A DNA stretch of 36,896 nt from Armatimonadota bacterium (GTDB lineage: Bacteria; Armatimonadota; UBA5829): NCBI GenBank assembly GCA_029907315.1, contig JARYME010000023.1:1-36896 (forward strand), read 5' to 3'. Below, piece by piece: positions 23,748-32,227 of the stretch (its first letter is position 1; every line of letters begins with the position of its first letter). The position numbers were made by a program, and so were the translations under genes. Below the pieces are notes generated by a model. That model saw nothing but the letters and a program-made list of their open reading frames with translations. It did not search any database and was not told the DNA's origin.

Positions 23748-25838
23748 TCAGTCGCCACCTGCCGGTTCGGGCATTTTTGCGCGCAGCGCTGCCAGGAATC
23801 CCGGATGAGGCTTTATGCCTCGTTTCTGGGCTTCGCGCACGTGAGACCAAGCCTCAGCATACCGCCCGCGGTCGTAAAGTGCCAAGGCTAGGTTTAGATG
23901 AGCCTCTGCGAGGTCCGGTCGAAGCTTCAGCACAGACGCGAATTGCCTTGCCGCCTCATTGGAATCACCAAGGCTCAAAAGCAGCCGCCCCAGTTCGAAG
24001 CGTGAGACGGCGTCCGCAGGCCTAAACCGGACCACTATCCTATACTGAGAAACCGCACCATTCAAATCGCCTGCTTGAGATAAGAGCAACGCAAGGGTGC
24101 GTCGAAATCGGACGGTGCGCGGGCTGAGATTCACTGCCGTCTCAGCACTCTCAACGGCTTCCTTCAAGTTGCCAATGTGTGCTAGCGCAAGGGCAAGATC
24201 GTTGTACGCGTCGGCGTAATCGGACCTAATCTTGATCGCCTGCCGGAACGCCTGCGCTGCAGCCGCATACTCGCGCTTTTTCAACAGTGCAAGACCCAGG
24301 TTATAATGCGCTTCGGCTACCCCAGGCGATAAGCTCACGGCCCGTGTGAAGTATGCAAGTGCCTCATCAAGCTTTCCCTGGCGCATCAGCACTGCACCCA
24401 GGCAGGTGTAGGCAGGACTGTAACGAGGATTGGCATCCACGGCCGCGCGAAATTGCTCCAGGGCTTTTTCGATGTTTCCCATCCTCTCATAGGCAAGACC
24501 CAGGTGGGTGTGAGCCACGGCGTTGCGCTGAGTCACGCGGATTGCATGACCGAAGAGGGTGAAATCATTGCGCCAGTACTTCACTTGCCGGTGCGCAAGA
24601 ACTGCAAAGGCGCAAATCACCCCGACGGTTATCCATGCGACAGCCCTTCCTATCGGACGCAGAGCAATTCTGCCCACAAGTTCCGACACACCCCAAGCAG
24701 CCACTATGAAGATACCGATCAGGGGAACGTAAGTGTAACGGTCGGCCATCCCCTGCAATCCAACTTGAACAATGCCAATCACGGGGACAAGGGTGACAAG
24801 ATACCAAAACCATCCGACCGCGATGTAGGGACGTTTGTACACGCTCCTCAGTGCGGCCCCGCTCACCACCGCCAGAAGAACCGCCGATGCCGTCACCTGC
24901 CATGTGGGAAGAGTATCCTCCGGATGAGGATAGAACGCAGCAAGCCGTGCGGGCCACATCGCTTTCCACAGATATGCCGTATAAGAGACAACTGCGTTCG
25001 CGAGGCGAACCCCGATCGGATAATAATCCAGCCTGCCGACAGCACCGCCTTGAAGCTGCGCAACATAAGTTATCACGCACGAGGCACACGCAAGAGCAAA
25101 AAGGGGAAGTTTCTCGATTACAAATGGCATAAGCCTACGACTCTCAGAGGAGCCGAATCTGATCCTGGCCAGCGGCCACAGATCGAACAGGAGCAATATA
25201 ATAGGTAGCGATACCAGCATAGGCTTTGATAGAAGCCCGAGAATGTAAGCCACCAACAAAGCACCATAACCAGCCAGCGAAGGATTTCGAGCCCACCGCA
25301 AATACGCAAGCATAGAAAGCATCCAAAAGAACGTGGAGAGCACGTCTTTGCGCTCGGATACCCAAGCGACCGACTCTACGTGCAGCGGATGAACAGCGAA
25401 CAACGCAGCAACAACTGCACTGGGCAGGCGACTGCCTGTTGCTGCTTCAAGCAATATGAAGAGCAGGAGTGTATTTGCTATGTGGAGGATCACATTGGTT
25501 AAGTGGAGCAGGCGAGCACCTGAGCGGTCGAGCGTGCAATCAAGCTGAAGAGACACCCATGTGAGCGGATGCCAGTTTGACTCGGTAAACGTTCGAAAAG
25601 CCCAAGCAACGTTGGCTATGGACAGGCCTGACCGCACGTGAGGGTTTTTGGTGACGTAGAAGTGGTCGTCAAGGTTGACCAAACCGAAGTTCACCACCGG
25701 CAGGTAAATCGCCAGCGTAACCAATGCCAAGAGCGCGCATATTGCCGGTTTGCCCCAAGCAATAACCCGCCCACTCTTGACCGAAACAGAACTGCCTGCC
25801 TGCGAGTTCTCTACCATCAGACAACTTACACTCGGCAC
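23748..25838 (-). CDS. TMTC-like multi-span membrane protein with C-terminal TPR repeats
   Basis: A 696-residue membrane protein resembling bacterial homologues of TMTC/GT-C-fold O-mannosyltransferases. The N-terminal ~420 residues hold about 10-12 hydrophobic helices and the family-typical motifs NLDDHFYVTKNPHV, NWHPLTW and HPLHVESVAWVSERKDVLS. The acidic pair in LDD is where GT-C enzymes place their catalytic Asp. Residues about 438-680 form about seven tetratricopeptide repeats, for example AHTHLGLAYERMGNIEKAL and AEAHYNLGLALLKKREYAAA. It may glycosylate exported proteins, possibly those of the neighbouring surface island, but this is inference. The start is uncertain (GTG 25838 or ATG 25817) and no clear ribosome-binding site is visible for either. 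Confidence 0.85.
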   Translation of the reverse strand: MPSVSCLMVENSQAGSSVSVKSGRVIAWGKPAICALLALVTLAIYLPVVNFGLVNLDDHFYVTKNPHVRSGLSIANVAWAFRTFTESNWHPLTWVSLQLDCTLDRSGARLLHLTNVILHIANTLLLFILLEAATGSRLPSAVVAALFAVHPLHVESVAWVSERKDVLSTFFWMLSMLAYLRWARNPSLAGYGALLVAYILGLLSKPMLVSLPIILLLFDLWPLARIRFGSSESRRLMPFVIEKLPLFALACASCVITYVAQLQGGAVGRLDYYPIGVRLANAVVSYTAYLWKAMWPARLAAFYPHPEDTLPTWQVTASAVLLAVVSGAALRSVYKRPYIAVGWFWYLVTLVPVIGIVQVGLQGMADRYTYVPLIGIFIVAAWGVSELVGRIALRPIGRAVAWITVGVICAFAVLAHRQVKYWRNDFTLFGHAIRVTQRNAVAHTHLGLAYERMGNIEKALEQFRAAVDANPRYSPAYTCLGAVLMRQGKLDEALAYFTRAVSLSPGVAEAHYNLGLALLKKREYAAAAQAFRQAIKIRSDYADAYNDLALALAHIGNLKEAVESAETAVNLSPRTVRFRRTLALLLSQAGDLNGAVSQYRIVVRFRPADAVSRFELGRLLLSLGDSNEAARQFASVLKLRPDLAEAHLNLALALYDRGRYAEAWSHVREAQKRGIKPHPGFLAALRAKMPEPAGGD

Positions 25839-25962
25839 AATTCGAACAATACGGGTTCACATGCTTGCGCTGCCGAAAGGTCTCCGAGTAAGATTTTTGG
25901 TTCTCAGCAGCGCAGCGCTCGCCCTCTCGCATCGATGGATTAGTTCCGCCCAAGGAGACGAA

Positions 25963-25980
25963 ATACCTGCCCGCAGGTAT
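25963..25980. promoter_or_regulatory. 18-bp perfect inverted repeat, possible operator
   Basis: ATACCTGC-cc-GCAGGTAT, with 8-bp arms and a 2-base centre, lies in the 260-base gap between the divergent TPR and uronate-isomerase-like genes, about 120 bases before the latter. Its symmetry and location fit a dimeric repressor site. The rest of the gap shows nothing I can support. Confidence 0.45.
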
Positions 25981-26098
25981 AGACCCCGTCTTTGGATAAA
26001 TCTGGCATGGCTCCAAGACAGATGCGCTGACTCCGCGCAGTAGTAGAGGGGCCGCCCAGTCGAAATCTTAATAAGTGCACCAAAGGAGGGTGAGGAGC

Positions 26099-27343
26099 GT
26101 GGACGTGTTCCAGAGTCTGTCGGAAGAAATTGAGCAGATCCCTGCTATTGACGTGCATACGCACATAAGAATGGCGAATCCTGCTGCGTCTGATCTGGCA
26201 CAAATCGCCTTATACCACTTTATAATGTCGGAACTGGAGTCGGCAGGTATCAGCTTGACGGCACCTGATACTCTGAGCCCGCAAAAAAAGCTGGTGGAAG
26301 CATCAGTCGGCTTTCCACGAATAAGAAATACTGCCAGCTGCTGGTGTCTGGAGCAGATACTGCGCGACTTGTTCGATTTGCCCCTGCCCCATGAATCCGA
26401 TATAGAAGAGGCATTCAAGCGCGTAGACGCGTGTAAGAGCAGTCCGAACTGGACCGGTGAGGTGATGAGGAAAGCCAACGTGTCTAAAGCGCTGAGTTGC
26501 GAAGACTGGAGAAAGCCCGCGCATCCTGGAGACAGCTTGTTTGCTCCGGTTCTGCGAGTAGACGACCTGATAAACGAAGCCCACTCAGCGCACACGCTCG
26601 ACCAGCTCAGCAAAGCAACAGGGCACCCGGTGTACGAAGCAGGAGACTTGAAAAAGGCTGTGGGTGAACTGGTCGAGAACGCCAAGAAGCGGGGAGTTGT
26701 CGCACTGGGGGCAGCGTTCGAACCGCAGATTGATTTCGGACCGGGAGATCGAGTCGCTGCCGGAAGCGTAATGTCGCTGGCGCTTTTGGGCCAGAAAATC
26801 ACACGCGAGGATAGGAAGACAATACGATCATACGTGCTGGATGTAATACTGCAATCTTGTGCGGAACACGAGCTCCCGTTTCAACTTATGCTGGGCATTC
26901 GGCATATTCCAAATACTGAACACGCCATCACAGGACACGAAGTCGGCACGGCGGCCATGTACGCCGATCTTTTCAAACGCCACAGCAAGGTCGTGTTCGA
27001 TGTCCTCGTCTCCCACGCTGTCCTTGCCGGGGAGCTTGCGGTTGTAGCTCGGAGTTGTCCTAACGTTGTGCTATCGGGAGCTTGGTGGTACCTTGCTTTT
27101 CCGAGTAGTATTCGCAGGGTTCTGAGGGAACGCATCGAAATGCTGCCAATGACCAAGTGCTGTGGGTTCTTTTCAGACGCGCAGTGTGTTGAATGGATAT
27201 ACGGCAGGGCAAAGCTGTTCAGAAAAGAGCTTGCCGTTGTTCTCTCGCAGCTGGCGTCAGAGGGTTACTTGTCGCGCGACGATGCGCTCAAACTCGCCCA
27301 CTGCTACCTGCATGAGAACCCAAAGCGGGTATACAAATTGTGA
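26099..27343 (+). CDS. divergent uronate-isomerase-like amidohydrolase-superfamily protein
   Basis: A 414-residue TIM-barrel protein related to uronate isomerase (UxaC), which interconverts glucuronate and fructuronate. The first metal motif is DVHTHI (His20, His22). The C-terminal block SGAWWYLAFPSS, then GFFSDAQ (Asp360) and the basic RAKLFRKEL stretch parallels AWWF, TDSRSF and RHEYFRR of UxaC, placing the catalytic Asp. Divergence is large enough that the substrate may differ. The start is GTG 26099, 8 bases after AAAGGAGGG; an earlier in-frame GTG (26075) lies upstream of that ribosome-binding site. The stop overlaps the start of mtaB, so the two are probably cotranslated although functionally unrelated. 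Confidence 0.78.
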   Translation: MDVFQSLSEEIEQIPAIDVHTHIRMANPAASDLAQIALYHFIMSELESAGISLTAPDTLSPQKKLVEASVGFPRIRNTASCWCLEQILRDLFDLPLPHESDIEEAFKRVDACKSSPNWTGEVMRKANVSKALSCEDWRKPAHPGDSLFAPVLRVDDLINEAHSAHTLDQLSKATGHPVYEAGDLKKAVGELVENAKKRGVVALGAAFEPQIDFGPGDRVAAGSVMSLALLGQKITREDRKTIRSYVLDVILQSCAEHELPFQLMLGIRHIPNTEHAITGHEVGTAAMYADLFKRHSKVVFDVLVSHAVLAGELAVVARSCPNVVLSGAWWYLAFPSSIRRVLRERIEMLPMTKCCGFFSDAQCVEWIYGRAKLFRKELAVVLSQLASEGYLSRDDALKLAHCYLHENPKRVYKL

Positions 27344-28779
27344 TGCTGACGGCTGCATACTATACCCTAGGATGCAAAGTAAACCAATACGAAACCGAGC
27401 AAATCCGGACCGCTCTGGAAAAGGCCGGGTTTCGAACCGTACCTTTCACCTCAAAAGCCGACGTCTACGTTATAAACACCTGCACTGTTACTGCCGCTGC
27501 GGATGCTAAATCGCGCGCCGCGGTAAGAAAGGCGCACAGAATTAACCCGCAAGCCTGTGTCGTCGTAACAGGATGCTATGCAGAAACTAGCCGTGATGCA
27601 GTCTCGCGGATCGAGGGCGTAGGTCTGGTGGTAGGAAATCGAGACAAGGACGTCCTTGCGGATAAGATTATCAGTTACATCAGGGCGCGGGAACAAGGAC
27701 TGGGTTCAATCGACGATGCATTGGGTGGCGAGTCGGCGTCTGACAACCCACCTCGAGCAGTGCTTCCTCGCACGCGGACGCGGGCACTGGTCAAAGTTCA
27801 AGACGGCTGCGATCACTTTTGCTCGTATTGCATCGTGCCGTTCGCGAGGCCTGAGATGCACAGCCGACCGATCGGCGAAGTATTGGAAGAAATCAGGCGG
27901 CTGGCTGATTACGGCTACAAGGAGATTGTGCTGACCGGTATTAGACTGGGTTCGTATCGAGACTCCGACCAAGGTCTACCAGATCTCGTCCTGCAGGCGG
28001 CCGAGATATCGGGAATCGAACGAATCCGGCTGAGCTCTATTGAACCGTGGGAGATTGACGAGGCACTCATCGGAGTATTTCAACATCCGAAGGTCTGCCG
28101 ACATTTGCACATTCCGCTGCAAAGTGGGGACGACGAAATTCTGGCACGGATGAACCGACCGTATCGCGCAGACGACTATCTATCGTTAGTGAATAAAATT
28201 CGAGATGAGACACCGGGTATCGGAATAACCACAGACGTTATCGTTGGCTTCCCAGGAGAAACGGAAGAAGCCTTTGAGAACACGTGCGAGGTAGTGCGTC
28301 GCGCAGGTTTCTCCAGACTGCACGTGTTTCGATACTCACCAAGGCACTTGACCCGAGCGGCAGAGATGCCGAACCAAGTGCCTGAAGCTCTCAAGAAGGA
28401 AAGAGCTGAAATTTTGTCCACTATCGGACTAGAGTGCGCAAGGGCTTTCGCACAGAGTTGGATAGGTCAGACCCTGCCGGTGCTCGCAGAACACCGCGTC
28501 CGGGGCAGTCGTTTACCAACCGCCGATAACATAAGCGCCAAGACAGACTTAGTTTTGCTGCGGGGGTTTACCGATAATTACATCGAGGTAACGTTCCCGG
28601 GCGAGCTATCGCTGGCAGGCAGCGTTGCCGGCGTAACGATTACGGGCGTAGACGAAAACGGCAGAGCAGTCGGCAGGGCAGAAGAGCACTCTGGCGAACA
28701 GATGCTTTGCTCCAGCAGCGGTCGTTTGCCGTCCGCAAAAGACGATACGGCCGCAGAAAATTGCCGGAAAGGAGGATGA
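27343..28779 (+). CDS. mtaB: tRNA t6A37 methylthiotransferase MtaB
   Basis: Radical SAM methylthiotransferase that converts t6A37 to ms2t6A37 in ANN-decoding tRNAs. It has an N-terminal UPF0004 domain with TLGCKVNQYE (the GCKVNQYE form is typical of MtaB), INTCTV and TGCYAE, supplying three Cys for the auxiliary cluster. The radical SAM CxxxCxxC motif is DGCDHFCSYC at about residues 155-164, followed by HIPLQSGDDEIL and a C-terminal TRAM-like region. A poorly conserved tail of about 35 residues follows the TRAM region. ATG 27343 overlaps the upstream stop (TGATG); an adjacent GTG at 27340 is an alternative. It shares the window with tsaE and tsaB, whose pathway makes its substrate t6A. Confidence 0.93.
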   Translation: MLTAAYYTLGCKVNQYETEQIRTALEKAGFRTVPFTSKADVYVINTCTVTAAADAKSRAAVRKAHRINPQACVVVTGCYAETSRDAVSRIEGVGLVVGNRDKDVLADKIISYIRAREQGLGSIDDALGGESASDNPPRAVLPRTRTRALVKVQDGCDHFCSYCIVPFARPEMHSRPIGEVLEEIRRLADYGYKEIVLTGIRLGSYRDSDQGLPDLVLQAAEISGIERIRLSSIEPWEIDEALIGVFQHPKVCRHLHIPLQSGDDEILARMNRPYRADDYLSLVNKIRDETPGIGITTDVIVGFPGETEEAFENTCEVVRRAGFSRLHVFRYSPRHLTRAAEMPNQVPEALKKERAEILSTIGLECARAFAQSWIGQTLPVLAEHRVRGSRLPTADNISAKTDLVLLRGFTDNYIEVTFPGELSLAGSVAGVTITGVDENGRAVGRAEEHSGEQMLCSSSGRLPSAKDDTAAENCRKGG

Positions 28780-28786
28780 TGATAAT

Positions 28787-29128
28787 TTGACCGACTGTAT
28801 TTTCTGTAAGATCGCCCGTAAGGAGATGGGCTCGCTTATCTACGAAGACGAGCTGGTCGCAGCCTTTGACGACGTCAATCCGCAAGCACCGGTACACGTG
28901 CTCATAGTACCTAAGAATCACGTAGAGAGGTTGCTGGACGTCGGAGACGACGACAAGCTGTTGTTGGGGCATATACTCGTTGTAGCGAACAAAATCGCGC
29001 GCGAGCGCGGCGTTGCTGAAGCTGGCTACAGAGTTGTAGTCAACTGCAACAGGGAGGCGGGTCAGTCCGTGTGGCACCTGCACTTCCACCTGTTGGGGGG
29101 CCGCAAGATGGGTTGGCCGCCCGGATAG
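28787..29128 (+). CDS. HIT family nucleotide-binding hydrolase (HinT-like)
   Basis: Small histidine-triad protein (113 residues) that hydrolyses AMP-linked phosphoramidates or similar nucleotides in the cytosol. It begins with CIFCKIA and has the catalytic triad HLHFHLLGG preceded by GQSVW, then the HinT-typical GRKMGWPPG end. The start is TTG 28787, supported by GGAGGATG about 10 bases upstream, which overlaps the mtaB stop region. It is a standard neighbour of mtaB and rpsU in many bacteria. Confidence 0.93.
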   Translation: MTDCIFCKIARKEMGSLIYEDELVAAFDDVNPQAPVHVLIVPKNHVERLLDVGDDDKLLLGHILVVANKIARERGVAEAGYRVVVNCNREAGQSVWHLHFHLLGGRKMGWPPG

Positions 29129-29131
29129 GCA

Positions 29132-29161
29132 TTGACAGTTCAATTGTGTGAGGACTATAAT
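29132..29161 (+). promoter_or_regulatory. near-consensus sigma-70 promoter of the rpsU operon
   Basis: TTGACA (29132-29137), an 18-base spacer and TATAAT (29156-29161), both perfect hexamers, 3 bases after the HIT gene stop. The transcript would start at about 29168 and have a leader of about 150 bases before rpsU. Confidence 0.8.
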
Positions 29162-29256
29162 AAGTTCGCGGTAATATTCGGCAAATGGCTAACGTCATCG
29201 TGGGTTAAGCGGATTTGGCTATGTAGCTACGCTTTGTACGCAAGGTTTAGCGGCGT

Positions 29257-29325
29257 GCCAATCCTCCCCCACCTAGTTTCTGAAATTGGCCATAGGCTTG
29301 CGATGGAGGAGGGATAATGATTGGC
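29257..29325 (+). promoter_or_regulatory. possible structured leader controlling rpsU translation
   Basis: GCCAATCCTCC at 29257-29267 can pair two ways. GCCAAT can pair with ATTGGC at 29285-29290, forming a local hairpin. Alternatively, GCCAA and TCCTCC can pair with TTGGC (which includes the TTG start) and GGAGGA (the Shine-Dalgarno sequence) at 29305-29325, with a ~10-base bulge. The first leaves the ribosome-binding site open; the second hides it. This resembles an autogenous control element for ribosomal protein S21; no folding was computed. Confidence 0.4.
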
Positions 29326-29506
29326 GCAAGTTCAGGTAAAGCCGAATGAGAGCCTTGACAGCGCTTTGAAGCGGTTTAAGAAGGTGCTTCAGCAGGCAGG
29401 GATTCTCAAGGAAGCCAAAGAGCACGAGCACTACGAGAAACCGTCCGACAAGCGCCGCAAGGCGGAAGCGGCAAGGCGCCGGAAGCTAGCGAAGAAACAG
29501 CGCTAG
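29321..29506 (+). CDS. rpsU: 30S ribosomal protein bS21
   Basis: Small basic ribosomal protein of 61 residues that binds the 30S platform near the 3' end of 16S rRNA. It has the family pattern [30 protein letters not shown] and the Arg/Lys-rich tail [10 protein letters not shown]. The start is a weak TTG (29321) behind an unusually strong GGAGGAGGG site; an ATG at 29317 is out of frame and closes after ten codons. Its own promoter and structured leader suggest individual control. yqeY follows after 17 bases, a very common pairing. Confidence 0.97.
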   Translation: MAQVQVKPNESLDSALKRFKKVLQQAGILKEAKEHEHYEKPSDKRRKAEAARRRKLAKKQR

Positions 29507-29523
29507 CTCAGCGGAGCTTAGAC

Positions 29524-29970
29524 ATGTCGCTCATTGAAAAGCTTCAAAACGATATGAAGCTTGCCCTTAAAAACAAGGATGAGTTGAGGTTATCAACCAT
29601 CCGGCTTCTTCTGTCGTCGGTGAGCTATGCTCGTATTGAAAAAGGCGATGAGCTCACCGACGACGAAGTATGCCAAGTGCTGGCCAAGGAAGCAAAAAAG
29701 AGAAGGGAATCCATCGAGGCAGCTGAGCATGCTGGCAGAGAGGACGTAGCTCAGAGAGAAAAAGCCGAACTGGCTATAATCAACGAGTATCTCCCAACAC
29801 AACTCGACGAGTCGGAGATAGAAACGATAGCTAGGCGAGTCATCGAGGAGGTCGGAGCAAAAGATCCAAAAGACCGCGGCAAAGTCATGGGGAGGCTGAT
29901 GCAAGAAATCCGCGGTCGAGCCGACGGACGAGTCGCCAGCGAAGTAGTCGAGAGAATCCTGCGAGGGTAA
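29524..29970 (+). CDS. yqeY: YqeY / GatB-like domain protein
   Basis: Cytosolic protein of 148 residues from the YqeY family, homologous to the tRNA-binding tail domain of GatB. Recognisable segments are LRLSTIRLLLSS near the N-terminus, KEAKKRRESIEAA, YLPTQLDESEI and GKVMGRLMQEIRGRADGR near the C-terminus. The exact role is unknown; a link to tRNA-dependent amidation or translation is usually assumed. It follows rpsU. The stop codon lies in the loop of a small hairpin (GCGAGG-gtaa-CCTCGC, 29961-29976) that separates it from the next gene. Confidence 0.95.
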   Translation: MSLIEKLQNDMKLALKNKDELRLSTIRLLLSSVSYARIEKGDELTDDEVCQVLAKEAKKRRESIEAAEHAGREDVAQREKAELAIINEYLPTQLDESEIETIARRVIEEVGAKDPKDRGKVMGRLMQEIRGRADGRVASEVVERILRG

Positions 29971-29983
29971 CCTCGCCCTCACA

Positions 29984-32227
29984 ATGAAACCGCACTTGCC
30001 TCTTCTCAACCGACACACCAAATCCAAATCCGACAACAGCAGCAGATATTCGATCAACCTGCTGAGGATAACCATCGCTGCGCTGACGATCGCCGCGCTT
30101 TCGTTTTTGCTATCGATTCACATGCTGCCTAACAAAGTGACGCTGAAGGTCGGCGATGTTGCCCCGGAGGACATAATCGCTCAGCGGACAGTGCGCTACG
30201 TAGACACGACGCAAACGGAACTGCGAAGGGCTCAGGCAGCAGCAAGCGCGGGCAGGGTATTCGATCCAGTGCCGAACGCGACGGACCAAGCCCTCGCAGC
30301 CTTGCGCAGCATAGTACGCACGATTGCGGCTGCTCGACAAATCGAAGGCTTCAGATCAGACGCTCGCGCCTTGAGCGTGATCAGGGAGCGGGTGAGTCCG
30401 CTTGTCGGCACACAGCTCTCAAACGAGACACTCACGTGTCTGCTTTCTTGCGATACTGCAGCACTGCAAGCTATCGAGGAGAAAGCCGCAAACGTGGTGA
30501 CCACCGTTATGAGCCGCGAGATAAAGGAGGATCCGGCTGAGCTAAGAACGGCTCGCAAGCACGCTCTGTCCGAAGCCCAAAAAGCAGCATCCGAACCGGT
30601 TTTTCGAAAGGCGATCAGCGAGCTAGCATCAGCCGTAATTCGTCCCAACCAGGTCTACAACGAACAGAAGACGCTAGAGAGACAGGAACGCGCCAGGCGA
30701 GAGGTGCAGCCATCATACGCGATGATTATGAGGGGTGAGAAGGTCATCGCGAAAGGCGAAAAAGTCCTGCCAGAGCACATTGAAAAGTTCGAGGCTCTGG
30801 GACTTCGCCGACCAAAGCTCCAGCCGGAGTCGGTGGTTGCAGTCACGCTGTTGGTAACCGCGGCAGTGTTGCTGGTTGCGACATACCTGCGCAGATTTCA
30901 TCCGGAAGTTTATGAGAACACGAAGGCGTTGGCGCTGCTGTCGATTCTCGTTCTTGTGAGTACGTTCGCACTGCGAATCGGGGGCGCGTTGCTTGGTATC
31001 CAGTTGAGCCCTGAGCAGGTGGGTTATGTAGGAACACTGTGGGTTGTCGCTGCGGCGATGTTTATTGCGGTGCTTGTAGACCGCCAGGTGGCAGTCCTGG
31101 TAACTGCGCTGCTTTCCATTGTCCTAGCGACGGTGCTTTCGAATGAACTGCGTTATGCTTCCGGAGCTCTTATAACCGGATTGGTTGCGATATACTGCGT
31201 TGCGGACATAAAGGGGCGCCAGGATCTGCTTCGCACGGTAGGATGGATATCGGCAACCGGAGTCCTGCTGGTATGGGTCTACGGCGCCATAACCGGTGAC
31301 TCCGTCTCGGATATGGTGGCAGGAACTTTTTGGGCCGGCGTGTTGGTACCGTTTGTGGCAACCACTTTGTTCTTCTTCGGAACCATTGCGCTCGAAAGGC
31401 CGTTCGAGCGCGTGACGCACCTATCGCTTCTCGAACTCGCCGACACAAACAGCCCGCTGCTCAGACGGCTGCTGATGGAAGCCCCCGGAACGTATACGCA
31501 TTCGCTCGCAGTGGGACATTTGGCGGAAGGAGCAGCTGCGGCAATAGGTGCGGACACTTTGATTGCCAGGGTGGCCTCCTATTACCATGACATAGGCAAG
31601 CTTAGGCGGCCACACTTTTTCATTGAGAACCAGCACGTGGAAAACGTTCACGACGGGATTAACCCAACGCTTTCCACGATAGTCATAACAAGCCACGTTC
31701 GGGACGGAATAGAGATCGCCAAGGAACATCGTTTGCCGAAAATAGTGCAGGACGTAATAGCCCAGCACCACGGAACGTCGTTGGTTCAGTACTTTTACAA
31801 TCAGTTCACCGACGAGTTCGACCCGTCTACTGCTGTCGAGCAGCAGTTCAGGTATCCCGGTCCGAAACCTCAGACCAAGGAAGCCGCAATCGTGATGCTG
31901 GCGGACTCCGTTGAAGCTGCGTCGCGGACGCTGGACAAGCCGAGCGTCGCGAAAATAGAGACGCTCGTTAACCGAGTGGTCGCCGACAAGCTGCGAGACG
32001 GACAATTGGACGAATCCGAACTGACTTTTCGAGAGGTCAGCAAAATAACCACGACGTTTGCCAAAGCGCTTATCGGCACCATGCACGCAAGGATAGAATA
32101 TCCGGAGCCGATACAGTCCAATGAAAGGAAGGGGATTACAAACGCAGATTCTGATTCGGAACGAACAACAGCGCAAGGTGAACACTCAGCGGCTGCGGAG
32201 GACGGCTCGACGGCTGCTTTCAGCTGA
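29984..32227 (+). CDS. pgpH: 7TM receptor-type HD phosphohydrolase (PgpH-like)
   Basis: A 747-residue membrane protein of the PgpH type, known elsewhere to hydrolyse cyclic di-AMP. One membrane helix (about residues 22-45) leads to an extracytoplasmic 7TMR-HDED domain (about 50-280), then seven hydrophobic helices (about 285-470). A cytoplasmic HD domain follows with HSLAVGHLAEG, HDIGK (His535, Asp536), TSHVRDG and AQHHGT. Homology ends at about residue 712 (ALIGTMHARIEYPE). The last ~35 residues are low-complexity and overlap ybeY in another frame. The ATG 29984 start has no strong ribosome-binding site, only 13 bases after yqeY, so coupling is plausible. Confidence 0.93.
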   Translation: MKPHLPLLNRHTKSKSDNSSRYSINLLRITIAALTIAALSFLLSIHMLPNKVTLKVGDVAPEDIIAQRTVRYVDTTQTELRRAQAAASAGRVFDPVPNATDQALAALRSIVRTIAAARQIEGFRSDARALSVIRERVSPLVGTQLSNETLTCLLSCDTAALQAIEEKAANVVTTVMSREIKEDPAELRTARKHALSEAQKAASEPVFRKAISELASAVIRPNQVYNEQKTLERQERARREVQPSYAMIMRGEKVIAKGEKVLPEHIEKFEALGLRRPKLQPESVVAVTLLVTAAVLLVATYLRRFHPEVYENTKALALLSILVLVSTFALRIGGALLGIQLSPEQVGYVGTLWVVAAAMFIAVLVDRQVAVLVTALLSIVLATVLSNELRYASGALITGLVAIYCVADIKGRQDLLRTVGWISATGVLLVWVYGAITGDSVSDMVAGTFWAGVLVPFVATTLFFFGTIALERPFERVTHLSLLELADTNSPLLRRLLMEAPGTYTHSLAVGHLAEGAAAAIGADTLIARVASYYHDIGKLRRPHFFIENQHVENVHDGINPTLSTIVITSHVRDGIEIAKEHRLPKIVQDVIAQHHGTSLVQYFYNQFTDEFDPSTAVEQQFRYPGPKPQTKEAAIVMLADSVEAASRTLDKPSVAKIETLVNRVVADKLRDGQLDESELTFREVSKITTTFAKALIGTMHARIEYPEPIQSNERKGITNADSDSERTTAQGEHSAAAEDGSTAAFS

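Noticed and set aside
25861-26043. Open frame beginning MLALPKGLRVRFLVLS in the gap before the uronate-isomerase-like gene
   Set aside because: The start looks like a signal peptide, but there is no ribosome-binding site, the rest is Arg/Trp-rich nonsense-like sequence, and the proposed operator palindrome lies inside it.
29168-29320. tRNA or known riboswitch in the rpsU leader
   Set aside because: I looked for a cloverleaf and for familiar riboswitch cores and found neither. Only the GCCAAT/ATTGGC and CCTCC/GGAGG pairings stand out.
31421-32185. 254-codon minus-strand open frame opposite the HD domain of pgpH
   Set aside because: It has no ribosome-binding site or motif, and the opposite strand encodes a complete HD domain with HDIGK.
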